DNA of 64,000 bases from Candidatus Tectimicrobiota bacterium (lineage in GTDB: Bacteria > JACPUC01): assembly GCA_016192455.1 (NCBI GenBank), contig JACPUC010000007.1, forward strand, positions 62,001 through 126,000, in the 5' to 3' direction. The notes below the pieces were generated by a model. The model had not been told where the DNA came from. It searched no databases and was given only the letters and a program-made list of their open reading frames with translations. A program made the translations under genes and the position numbers. Positions 1-7,410 of this stretch are shown piece by piece. Position 1 is the stretch's first letter; each line of letters opens with the position of its first letter.

Positions 1-102
1 ATGTTCAACTTCCACGAGGTCATGACACTCCTCATGATGGTGTTCGGCCTCGTGGCGATCACCGATCTCATCAGCGCCGCGGTGCGGCGGCGGCTGCGCT
101 AG
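1..102 (+). CDS. phnE: C-terminal end of a PhnE-type ABC permease (cut by window edge)
   Basis: The frame opening at base 1 is open to a TAG at 100-102 and encodes a hydrophobic segment ending in the basic tail AAVRRRLR. This closely parallels the last 35 residues of the complete permease that follows (hydrophobic helix, then TWLRRRLS). It is therefore most likely the end of a first PhnE-like subunit of a phosphonate/phosphate/phosphite importer. Such systems often carry two PhnE genes in tandem. The ATG at base 1 is probably an internal Met, not the start. The next gene begins 24 bp downstream. Seen: sequence and tail similarity. Inferred: family and truncation by the window edge. Confidence 0.6.
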   Translation: MFNFHEVMTLLMMVFGLVAITDLISAAVRRRLR

Positions 103-126
103 CGGCAGCCGAAGCGGGGCCTGTCG

Positions 127-1020
127 ATGGGTGCTTCCCAGGCGGCGCCTTCCCAGAAGTTCTTCACCTCGAACACCGCCGCGCTTCCCCCCTCTGCGCC
201 GGCGCGGGCCTGGTGGACTTGGCTGCTGGCCCTCGGGGTGGCGGCACTGATCTGGTGGAGCTTTCGAGGCGTCGGCGTGGACCTCGGCATGCTCCTCGGC
301 AGCGAGAGCCGCCGCCAGATGCTCAGCTACCTGCTCGATCTCTACCCTCCGGACCTCACCTCGGCGACGGTGCGCAGCGCCCTCTGGGGCAGCATCGAGA
401 CCCTGGCGATCTCCCTCATGGGCACCCTCCTTGCCGTCCTCATCGCGCTGCTCATGGTGGGCGGCGCCAGCCGCGCCCTGACGACGAGCGGCGTTCTTTT
501 CACGATGCCAGGCGCCGGCCGCGGACGGCGCCTGACGCTGCTCGGCCTCTCCTTGCTGGCGCGCGGCATCCTGAACATCCTGCGAGCCATTCCGGAGCTC
601 ATCTGGGCGCTCATCTTCATCCTGGCTGTCGGCCTTGGACCTTTCGCCGGCGTCCTGGCGCTCGGCGTCCACACCGGCGGCGTGCTCGGCAAGCTTTACG
701 CCGAGACGGTGGAGAGCCTCGATCCGCAACCGCTGGAGGCGCTCCAGGCCACCGGAGCGGGCAAGGTCGCCATCTTCCTTTACGGCATGCTGCCGCAGGC
801 GGCGCCGCACTTCCTCGCCTATGGCCTCTACCGCTGGGAGGTGAACATCCGCGCCGCCGCCATCCTCGGCTTCGTCGGCGCCGGCGGCCTGGGCAAGCAG
901 ATGTACGTCTCCCTCAGCCTCTTCCACCACCACCAACTATTGACGCAGCTTCTCGCCCTCTTCGTGCTGGTGACGTTCGTTGATGCGGTGAGCACCTGGC
1001 TGCGCCGTCGGCTCTCCTGA
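127..1020 (+). CDS. phnE: Phosphonate-type ABC transporter permease PhnE
   Basis: A 297-residue inner-membrane permease with about six hydrophobic segments. The cytoplasmic coupling (EAA) loop is readable near residues 195-215 (ETVESLDPQPLEALQATGAG), followed by the typical PhnE stretch with GFVGAGGLGKQM. PhnE subunits form the membrane channel of ABC importers for phosphonates, phosphite or phosphate and work with PhnC (ATPase) and PhnD (binding protein), which must lie to the left of the window. It sits 24 bp after the end of another PhnE-like frame, so two permeases are probably co-transcribed. Start ATG at 127; the ribosome site is weak (GAAGCGGGG), consistent with an internal operon gene. 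Substrate cannot be decided from the sequence. Confidence 0.88.
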   Translation: MGASQAAPSQKFFTSNTAALPPSAPARAWWTWLLALGVAALIWWSFRGVGVDLGMLLGSESRRQMLSYLLDLYPPDLTSATVRSALWGSIETLAISLMGTLLAVLIALLMVGGASRALTTSGVLFTMPGAGRGRRLTLLGLSLLARGILNILRAIPELIWALIFILAVGLGPFAGVLALGVHTGGVLGKLYAETVESLDPQPLEALQATGAGKVAIFLYGMLPQAAPHFLAYGLYRWEVNIRAAAILGFVGAGGLGKQMYVSLSLFHHHQLLTQLLALFVLVTFVDAVSTWLRRRLS

Positions 1021-1187
1021 ACCTGGGAGGTGCGCCGCGCCGCCCCGCCCTCTGGCGCTGGGCGAGGGCTCCGTAACCGCATGGCGGCGGCAGGGGAGGG
1101 GGCCGCCGGCGCCGAGCAGCGTTCACGCGCAAGCTCCCTGGAAGGTCGGGCAGGGCAGGGGGGGCCCCTTACCTGGGAGCCCGCCGC

Positions 1188-1216
1188 TTGCCGGCTACGG
1201 GAGCGAAGGCTATACT
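1188..1216 (+). promoter_or_regulatory. Sigma70-type promoter for the class II aldolase gene
   Basis: TTGCCG at 1188-1193, exactly 17 bp, then TATACT at 1211-1216. The predicted start near 1223 gives a leader of about 58 nt before the ATG at 1281. The -35 and -10 hexamers match consensus at 4 and 5 positions. Confidence 0.65.
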
Positions 1217-1280
1217 AAACCTACGGCTCGGTCCAGGACCCCGATCTCCCACCTGATCGCAGTCAGAGGAGTATCGCGAC

Positions 1281-2663
1281 ATGCTCCATACAACACCGCA
1301 AGCGATGGATGCAGCGTTAGGCCACCTGGTGCGTCGCGGCAACGGCTCGATGTCGATCCTGCATGAGGGCCGCTTCCGCAGCGAGGCCCTCGACCTGCTG
1401 GCGCGCCACGCGGTCTTTGCCTCGGGGAAGGTGCGGGAGCATGCGCGCTGGCTGCTGCGGGCGGCGGCGCCGCGGCTCGGCGTTTACCCGATGTCGATCC
1501 AGCATCTCTACGAGGCCCGCGGCCGCGGTGAGTGCGGCGGCTTCACGGTGCCGGCGATCAACATCCGCGGCCTCACCTACGACGTGGCGCGCGCCATCTG
1601 CCGCGCCGCCCTGAAGCACGCCGCGGGAGCCGTCATCTTCGAGATCGCGCGCTCGGAAGTCGACTACACGGCCCAGCGTCCGGCGGAGTACGCCAGCGTG
1701 GTGCTGGCCGCCGCCATGCGCGAAGGGTTCGAAGGACCGCTCTTCATCCAGGGGGATCACTTCCAGATCAACGCCAAGAAGTTCGCCGCCGATCCCGACA
1801 AGGAGACGAAGGCGGTGCGCGCGCTCGTTTCCGAGGCGATCGCGGCCGGCTTCTACAACATTGACATCGACACCTCCACGCTGGTGGACCTGTCGAAGCC
1901 GACGATCGAGGAACAGCAGCGCGTCAATTTCACGCTGGCGGCGGAGCTGACGAAGCTGGTGCGCGCCGAGCAGCCGGCCGGCGTGACCATCTCCGTGGGC
2001 GGGGAGATCGGTGAGGTGGGCGGCAAGAACAGCACCGAGGAGGAGTTGCGCGCCTACATGCAGGGCTATCTTGGTGAGCTTGGCAGGGCATCCGTAGGGA
2101 AGGGGATCAGCAAGATCAGCATCCAGACCGGCACGACCCATGGCGGCGTGCCGCTGCCGGACGGTTCGATCGCCAAGGTGAAGCTCGACCTCGACACCTT
2201 GCGGCGGCTGTCGGTCGTGGCCCGCTCCGAGTTCGGGATGGCGGGCGCGGTCCAGCACGGCGCCTCAACGCTGCCGGCGGAGGCGTTCCACCATTTCCCG
2301 GAGACCGAGACCGCGGAGGTGCACCTGGCCACCGAGTTCCAGAACCTCATTTACGAACACCCGGCCTTCCCCGACGAGCTCAAGCAAGAGATCTACGAGC
2401 ACCTCCGCGGCGCCCATGCCGACGAGCGCAAAGCGACGGACACGGAGGAGCAGTTTATCTACAAGACGCGCAAGAAAGGGTTCGGCCCCTTCAAGCAGAA
2501 ACTCTGGGACCTGCCGGACGATCTGCGCGGCGCGATCAGCGACACTCTGGAGAAGAAATTCCAGTTCCTCTTCGAGCAGCTCAAGGTGATGAACACCACC
2601 GAGCTGGTCGGCAAGTACATCAGCAAGGTGGAAACGGCTTTGCCCCCCGCGGTCACCGCTTGA
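1281..2663 (+). CDS. fba: Class II fructose-bisphosphate aldolase family protein (long form)
   Basis: 460-residue TIM-barrel aldolase of the zinc-dependent class II family, expected to cleave or form fructose-1,6-bisphosphate in glycolysis/gluconeogenesis. Visible family marks: QHLYEARGRGECGGFTVPAI-like N-terminal motif (residues about 74-94), the metal/substrate region GDHFQIN near 155, GGEIGEVGGKNSTEEE near 240, and TGTTHGGVP near 274, which holds a candidate zinc histidine. At 460 residues it is longer than the usual 280-360. The extra length lies mainly in an N-terminal helical part and a C-terminal 100-residue extension rich in Lys/Phe. ATG at 1281 is preceded by AGAGGAG at the right spacing and by its own promoter. 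It converges with a phosphofructokinase gene, which supports a glycolytic role. A related tagatose- or other sugar-bisphosphate substrate cannot be excluded. Confidence 0.8.
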   Translation: MLHTTPQAMDAALGHLVRRGNGSMSILHEGRFRSEALDLLARHAVFASGKVREHARWLLRAAAPRLGVYPMSIQHLYEARGRGECGGFTVPAINIRGLTYDVARAICRAALKHAAGAVIFEIARSEVDYTAQRPAEYASVVLAAAMREGFEGPLFIQGDHFQINAKKFAADPDKETKAVRALVSEAIAAGFYNIDIDTSTLVDLSKPTIEEQQRVNFTLAAELTKLVRAEQPAGVTISVGGEIGEVGGKNSTEEELRAYMQGYLGELGRASVGKGISKISIQTGTTHGGVPLPDGSIAKVKLDLDTLRRLSVVARSEFGMAGAVQHGASTLPAEAFHHFPETETAEVHLATEFQNLIYEHPAFPDELKQEIYEHLRGAHADERKATDTEEQFIYKTRKKGFGPFKQKLWDLPDDLRGAISDTLEKKFQFLFEQLKVMNTTELVGKYISKVETALPPAVTA

Positions 2664-2752
2664 TGGAGCGTCGCGTCGAGCTCAGCGCCAGCCGGTTGCC
2701 TGAGCCGCTGTGCGGATGCATCCACGACGGACGCACTCCAGGGAGCGGGGGT

Positions 2753-2774
2753 GTGGGGAGCAAAGAATCCCCGC
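2753..2774. terminator. Candidate bidirectional hairpin between convergent genes
   Basis: Seven-base-pair stem GTGGGGA/TCCCCGC with an 8-nt loop lies between the ends of the aldolase (2663) and phosphofructokinase (2790) genes. There is one G-T pair and no run of T, so it is a weak terminator at best. Confidence 0.3.
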
Positions 2775-2789
2775 AGAACATCTCCTTCT

Positions 2790-3818
2790 CTACCCAAAGA
2801 AGACCTCCGCGAGCGCAAACCATTCGCGCGGCACGAGCTTCTTCGTGGCGGTGGCCTCCTTGAGGGGTACCGGCACGATTTCGTTGCCGCGCAGCGCCAC
2901 CATCATCCCCCATTGCCTCTCCAGGACGAGACCAATTGCCGCCAGGCCGAAGCGCGTCGCCAGGATGCGGTCGAAGGCGGTGGGGGTGCCGCCGCGCTGC
3001 ACGTGCCCGAGAATCGTCACGCGGGTCTCGATGCCGGTGAGCCGCTCGATCTCCTCGGCCACGAGATGCCCCACGCCGCCGAGGCGCACATGCCCGAACT
3101 CATCGAGCTTCATGCTCTGCTTGATGACATCGGCGGCGAACTCCGGCTTCGCCCCTTCAGCGATCACCACGAGGCTGAAACTCTTCCCTTTTTTTCTCCG
3201 CTCGTTGATGATCTCCGCAACCTTCGCCATGCGCATTGGGAACTCGGGGATGATGATGCAGTCGGCGCCGCTGGCAAGACCGGCGAAGGTGGCGATCCAG
3301 CCGGCATGACGTCCCATCACCTCGCAGACCATGATGCGCTGGTGCGACTCCGCCGTGGTGTGCAGCCGGTCGATTGCCTCAGTGGCGATGGAGACCGCGG
3401 TGTCGAAGCCAAAGGTGAAGTCGGTGCTGGCGATGTCGTTATCGATCGTTTTCGGCACCCCCACGACCGGCAGACCGGCCTCGTGGAACTTCGCGGCGAC
3501 GCTGAGCGTATCATCGCCTCCCACGGCGATGAGGCCCTGAAGGCCGAACCGTTCCCAGGTCTGCCGGCAGAGCTGCAGGCCATTCGGGTTTTTCATCGGG
3601 TTCGTGCGCGAGGTGCCGATCAGCGTCCCCCCACGGTCGATAATGCCTGAGACCCGCACCTCGGAGAGAGGCTCCGCCTCCCCGTCAAGCAAGCCCTTCC
3701 AGCCATTCAGAATGCCGAGCACCTCGATGTCGCACTGCAACCCTTTCTTCACGACCGCGCGCAGCACCGCGTTGAGCCCGGGGCAGTCGCCTCCCCCCGT
3801 GAGGATTCCGATTCGCAT
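2790..3818 (-). CDS. pfkA: 6-phosphofructokinase, PPi-type signature
   Basis: 342 residues, full length for the PfkA family. It starts MRIGILTGGGDCPGLNAV and contains the catalytic PKTIDNDI segment and MGRHAGWIA. The phosphoryl-donor loop reads GGDDTL, and a Lys precedes TIDND. In characterised enzymes, Gly at these two positions (GGDGS, PGTIDND) goes with ATP. Asp plus Lys is typical of pyrophosphate-dependent or group III enzymes, although some actinobacterial members with this signature still use ATP. Predicted role: reversible or irreversible phosphorylation of fructose-6-phosphate in the cytoplasm. The start ATG has GGAGG about 8 nt upstream. Neighbour: class II aldolase, convergent, the next step in the pathway. 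Function is firm; donor choice is inference. Confidence 0.9.
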   Translation of the reverse strand: MRIGILTGGGDCPGLNAVLRAVVKKGLQCDIEVLGILNGWKGLLDGEAEPLSEVRVSGIIDRGGTLIGTSRTNPMKNPNGLQLCRQTWERFGLQGLIAVGGDDTLSVAAKFHEAGLPVVGVPKTIDNDIASTDFTFGFDTAVSIATEAIDRLHTTAESHQRIMVCEVMGRHAGWIATFAGLASGADCIIIPEFPMRMAKVAEIINERRKKGKSFSLVVIAEGAKPEFAADVIKQSMKLDEFGHVRLGGVGHLVAEEIERLTGIETRVTILGHVQRGGTPTAFDRILATRFGLAAIGLVLERQWGMMVALRGNEIVPVPLKEATATKKLVPREWFALAEVFFG

Positions 3819-4196
3819 CGCACACTCCTCCGCAGACCACCACCGTTCGCCACTTCAGAGATGCGGGCGACACCCGCCGACCCGCCTCTGAAACCCCCCA
3901 AAGTAACCCCGCTGAGTTCCTCCCCGGCAATCTCCACTGCCTGCCGCATGCCCAAGCGATTCCAGCCTCCTAGCGTCATTTCCTCCTGGCGCGGTCGCCG
4001 CCAGGGAAGTATGCTCCCTCTCACGACAATGTAGGCGCCCGGTCCAGCCGCTCGCCAGGCTAATTCTGGCTGCCCGCCCTCTCACCCTTGCCGGTATGAG
4101 CCTCCCGCAACCTGGCCACGGGGCGCCGGAAACAGGATCGAGGTGCACGCCGCTCCTCGTTGCGCCAAGCAGCAATCCGACGGATGCCATAAACCC
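3819..4196. other. Non-coding divergent spacer
   Basis: 378 bp between the divergent phosphofructokinase and TPR-protein genes. It should hold both promoters, but no hexamer pair with good spacing stands out. A GTG at 4143 preceded by AGGATCGAG is an alternative start for the gene on the right. Confidence 0.5.
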
Positions 4197-6251
4197 ATGA
4201 GCTGGAATTCCAGTACCCTCTCGGCCGGGCGGGCGAAGGTGCTCCTCTGCCTCGGCCTGGCGGCCCTGGCGGTGGGACTCTACGCAAGCCTCCTGCGAGC
4301 GGAGTTCCTCTTTAGCTGGGACGATAACCGCTACATCCACGAGAACCCCTTCCTGCGCGACCTCAGCCCCTCCGGCCTGTGGCGGCTTTTTTCGAGCTTC
4401 TACTTTGCCGCCTACCTGCCGCTGACGCTGCTCTCCTACGCCATCGACTATCGCGTCTGGGGGTTGAATCCCACTGGCTACCATCTCACGAATGTGCTCC
4501 TCCATGCCGTGAACGGCGTCTTGGTCTTCCTGCTGCTGGAGCGCCTGGCGGGAAGCCGGGGCGTGGCGGCCCTGGCGGCGGTGCTCTTCGTGGCGCACCC
4601 GGCGCAGGTGGAGAGCGTCGCCTGGGTGGCGGAGCGCAAGAACGTCCTGAGCATGAGCCTCTTCCTCGGCGCCTTCCTGGCGCACATCGAGGCAGGCCCT
4701 GCGTGCGCCTCCGCCGGGCCGAGGAGCGGCAAGGATGTCGCCGAGCCCCCGGGCCGCCGGTGGGAAGTGCTGTCGTGGGGGTTGTACCTTGGCGCCGTAC
4801 TCGCCAAGCCGATCGTGGTCGGGGCGCCGCTGCTGTTCATGGCGTACGACGTTGCCTGGAGAAGATTTTCCTGGCGGCGCAGCCTGTGGCGCAACTTGCC
4901 GCCGCTCGCCTTCGCCCTGTTCGGGGTCATCCTCATCCTCCTGGCCCATGGAGAGGGGGGTGGCATCAAGCCCTACGCGGGCGGGAGCCTGTGGGCCGCG
5001 GCGAGGGTCATGCTGCGCGTGACGTGGGAGTACCTCGTTACCCTCCTCGCGCCGCTGAAGCTCAATAACCTCTACCTTTATGATGAGAACAGCGGTGCCG
5101 CTGCCGGGCGAGTTTGGCTCGGTCTCGGCGTCCTCGTTGCTTCAGGCGTCTTCGCCTGGCGGCAGCCGCTGGGGCGGCCGCACTCAGCGTTTGCGGTGCT
5201 CTGGTGCTGGGTCTTCATGCTGCCGGTCTCCAACATTGTGCCGATCGCCGTGCAGCGCGCCGACCGCTACCTCTACTTCCCCAGCGTGGCGCTCTTTATG
5301 CTGGTCGGCATCTTCGTCCGCCTCCTCTGGCGGGCCTGCAGAGGCCGGAGGGCGCGCTGGCTGCTGCTGGGAAGTTTGGCCGCGGCGGTCGTCACCCTGG
5401 GATTCCTGAGCCAGGCTCGCACCAAGGTCTGGCTGTCAAGTGTCGCGCTCTGGCGCGCGCACCTGACGGATTACCCGCGCAGCGCCACGGGACTCACCAA
5501 CCTCGGCTACGCCCTGTACCGGACGAGGCGCTACGACGAGGCGGTGGAGGTGCTGCGCAGCCTGCGCGCGCTCGAACCCCAACACTATAAGACTCCTTGG
5601 TACCTGGCCCAAATCGCGGCGGCAAAGGGGCGCCAGGAGGAGGCCGTCGATCTCTTCAAGGAGGCGACCAGCCTGAACCCCCAGGAGAAGGTGATCTACA
5701 ATAACCTCGGCGATGCGTTGTACCGCCTGAAACGCTATGACGAAGCCCTGCAAGCATTTCAGCGCGCCCTGGATCTGAGTCCCGCCTACACCCGGGCGCG
5801 CCTGAACGCCAGTCGAGCTGCCCTGCGCCTGGGAAACTTCGCGCTGGCGCGCGACGCCTCGCGCCGGGTGCTGGAGATCGAGCCGAGGAACGCCGAGGCG
5901 GCGAGCAACCTCTGTCTTGCCAGCTCCAACCTGGGGCGCGTCATGGAAGCCATTGCTCAATGCCTCGGCGCGGCCTACGCTCAGCCCGACAACGGTCTCG
6001 CCTGGGGTCGCCTGGCGCATGTGCTGCTGTTGGCGGAGCATCCCGACCAGGCCCTGCCCGCGGCGCAGAAGGCGGCAGCGCGGGCGCCGCGCTCGTCGCT
6101 TGCCTTCCGCACCCTCGGTGACGCCTACGCAGCTCTTGGGAAGCGGCGCGAAGCCGAGCAGGCCTACACCACCGCCCTCCGCCTCGACCCCGGCAATCGC
6201 CGCGCCCGCCAAGCGCTTGAGAAGCTGGCAACTCGTCCTCTCCAGCCATAA
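4197..6251 (+). CDS. Membrane GT-C-like protein with C-terminal TPR repeats
   Basis: 684 residues from ATG 4197 (an in-frame GTG at 4143 with a modest ribosome site would add 18). The N-terminal half has about ten hydrophobic helices. The first external loop carries FSWDDNRYIHENPF, matching the acidic loop of GT-C/PMT-like and TMTC proteins, and RKNVLSMSLFL occurs further on. From about residue 415 the protein turns into TPR repeats of about 34 residues, with patterns such as NLGYALYRTRRYDEAVEVL and NLGDALYRLKRYDEAL. Family knowledge: bacterial TMTC-like proteins are usually annotated only as TPR proteins, some with protein O-mannosyl-type transferase folds. A glycosyltransferase role at the inner membrane is an inference. 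It is followed by a block of envelope/glycosylation genes on the other strand. Confidence 0.7.
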   Translation: MSWNSSTLSAGRAKVLLCLGLAALAVGLYASLLRAEFLFSWDDNRYIHENPFLRDLSPSGLWRLFSSFYFAAYLPLTLLSYAIDYRVWGLNPTGYHLTNVLLHAVNGVLVFLLLERLAGSRGVAALAAVLFVAHPAQVESVAWVAERKNVLSMSLFLGAFLAHIEAGPACASAGPRSGKDVAEPPGRRWEVLSWGLYLGAVLAKPIVVGAPLLFMAYDVAWRRFSWRRSLWRNLPPLAFALFGVILILLAHGEGGGIKPYAGGSLWAAARVMLRVTWEYLVTLLAPLKLNNLYLYDENSGAAAGRVWLGLGVLVASGVFAWRQPLGRPHSAFAVLWCWVFMLPVSNIVPIAVQRADRYLYFPSVALFMLVGIFVRLLWRACRGRRARWLLLGSLAAAVVTLGFLSQARTKVWLSSVALWRAHLTDYPRSATGLTNLGYALYRTRRYDEAVEVLRSLRALEPQHYKTPWYLAQIAAAKGRQEEAVDLFKEATSLNPQEKVIYNNLGDALYRLKRYDEALQAFQRALDLSPAYTRARLNASRAALRLGNFALARDASRRVLEIEPRNAEAASNLCLASSNLGRVMEAIAQCLGAAYAQPDNGLAWGRLAHVLLLAEHPDQALPAAQKAAARAPRSSLAFRTLGDAYAALGKRREAEQAYTTALRLDPGNRRARQALEKLATRPLQP

Positions 6252-6463
6252 GCCGCAACAGTTTCATGCACCGGTGGACAGCATCCGCGTTAGCGAGGTG
6301 AAGCAGCCGGAGCGGTTTGAGCTGCCTGCGGTCAACAGTGATGAGGGTTTGGGTCTGCCGGGATATCTCAAGCAAGCTTCGAGCTACGAAGCAGGGGAGT
6401 GGCGCGGTTGACCGCCCCGAGACCTCGGCGCGATCTATCCGTGGTTGTTGCCCTTTTACTGCG

Positions 6464-6479
6464 CATAATATATATTATG
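6464..6479. repeat. Perfect AT-rich palindrome in a convergent spacer
   Basis: CATAATATATATTATG is a perfect 16-bp palindrome in an AT-rich island between convergent genes. A plus-strand TTGCCC (6448-6453), 17 bp, TATATT (6471-6476) overlaps it, although no convincing gene follows on that strand. It could be a protein site or a promoter for a short RNA. Confidence 0.4.
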
Positions 6480-6537
6480 TTAAATTAAACCTTACTCAGA
6501 GCCACAAGAACGGCCAGGCCCTCGCCACTGACAGCCC

Positions 6538-7404
6538 TCATTTGATCTTTGACCAATCGATAAACGTCTTGCCTTGAACCGGTTGGCATTTCGGGCAAAA
6601 GAAGGCGTCAAAGCCTCGCACCCCGGCGCGCCGGATCGTCGTGCCACAGCGCGGGCAAGGCTCCCCGGCACGATTGCGCACCTTCAGGAAGTCGCGCACC
6701 TTCACCTCGATGGGTTCGCCGCGCCAGCGCACCTCCCGGCATGCGGCATCGAGCACGCGCCCGATGGACTCGTACCAGAGCTTGATCGCCGCAGCGTCAA
6801 GCTTCGAGCAGAGCGTCTTCGGATGCAGACCCGCCTCAAAGAGAATCTCATCGGCATAGGCATTGCCGATGCCTGCCAAATTCTCATCGTTGACGAGAAA
6901 GCTCTTCAGCTGGGCGCGGTTGCCACGCACCAGTGACTGAAACGCTGTCAGCGTGAACGCTGGCGACAGCGGAGCGAGGCCCACCGAGGACCACCTCGGC
7001 ACCTCAGCAAGACGAACATCTTCAACAAGATAGAGCTTCCCCATGCGCTTGGGGTCGTGATAGATGAGCCGCGTTCCCTGAAGCTCGAACTCTAGCGCCA
7101 GGCAGGCGCTCTTCGGTACTGGGTGTCGCGGCCGTTGGGACCGCGCCGCCTCGACGAGCTCGAAACGCCCGCTCAGCATGAAGTGACAGATGAGCGACAG
7201 CCCGGCGCTAAAGCGAAGCCTCAAGAATGGCCCATGACGCTCGCAGCGTTGCAGCTTTTGGCCGACGAGGAGACGCGCGGGCTCCTCACGCAGCATGGAG
7301 CGAAGCACAATGGGCTGATACACTTGAACGGCTACGATCCGCGCCCCGGCGAGCCTCCAGTTTAAGGTATCTCGTATGTACTCTAGATCAGGAATTTCAG
7401 GCAT
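6538..7404 (-). CDS. mutM: DNA-formamidopyrimidine glycosylase family protein (Fpg/Nei)
   Basis: 288 residues, the normal length for Fpg/MutM. The N-terminal catalytic segment reads MPEIPDLEYIRDTLNWRL. Pro2 and Glu3, which form the Schiff base and act as acid, are present; the usual PELPEVE is drifted to PEIPDLE. A middle segment with NDENLAGIGNAYADEILFEA matches the helix-two-turn-helix region. The C-terminal zinc finger is intact (CPRCGTTIRRAG...FFCPKCQP, four Cys). It excises oxidised bases such as 8-oxoguanine and nicks at the abasic site. Whether it is MutM- or Nei-type cannot be decided by eye. It begins 6 nt after the stop of the GT39-like gene, so it is likely co-transcribed with that envelope operon, an unexpected partner for a repair enzyme. 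Confidence 0.87.
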   Translation of the reverse strand: MPEIPDLEYIRDTLNWRLAGARIVAVQVYQPIVLRSMLREEPARLLVGQKLQRCERHGPFLRLRFSAGLSLICHFMLSGRFELVEAARSQRPRHPVPKSACLALEFELQGTRLIYHDPKRMGKLYLVEDVRLAEVPRWSSVGLAPLSPAFTLTAFQSLVRGNRAQLKSFLVNDENLAGIGNAYADEILFEAGLHPKTLCSKLDAAAIKLWYESIGRVLDAACREVRWRGEPIEVKVRDFLKVRNRAGEPCPRCGTTIRRAGVRGFDAFFCPKCQPVQGKTFIDWSKIK

Positions 7405-7410
7405 ATAGCT

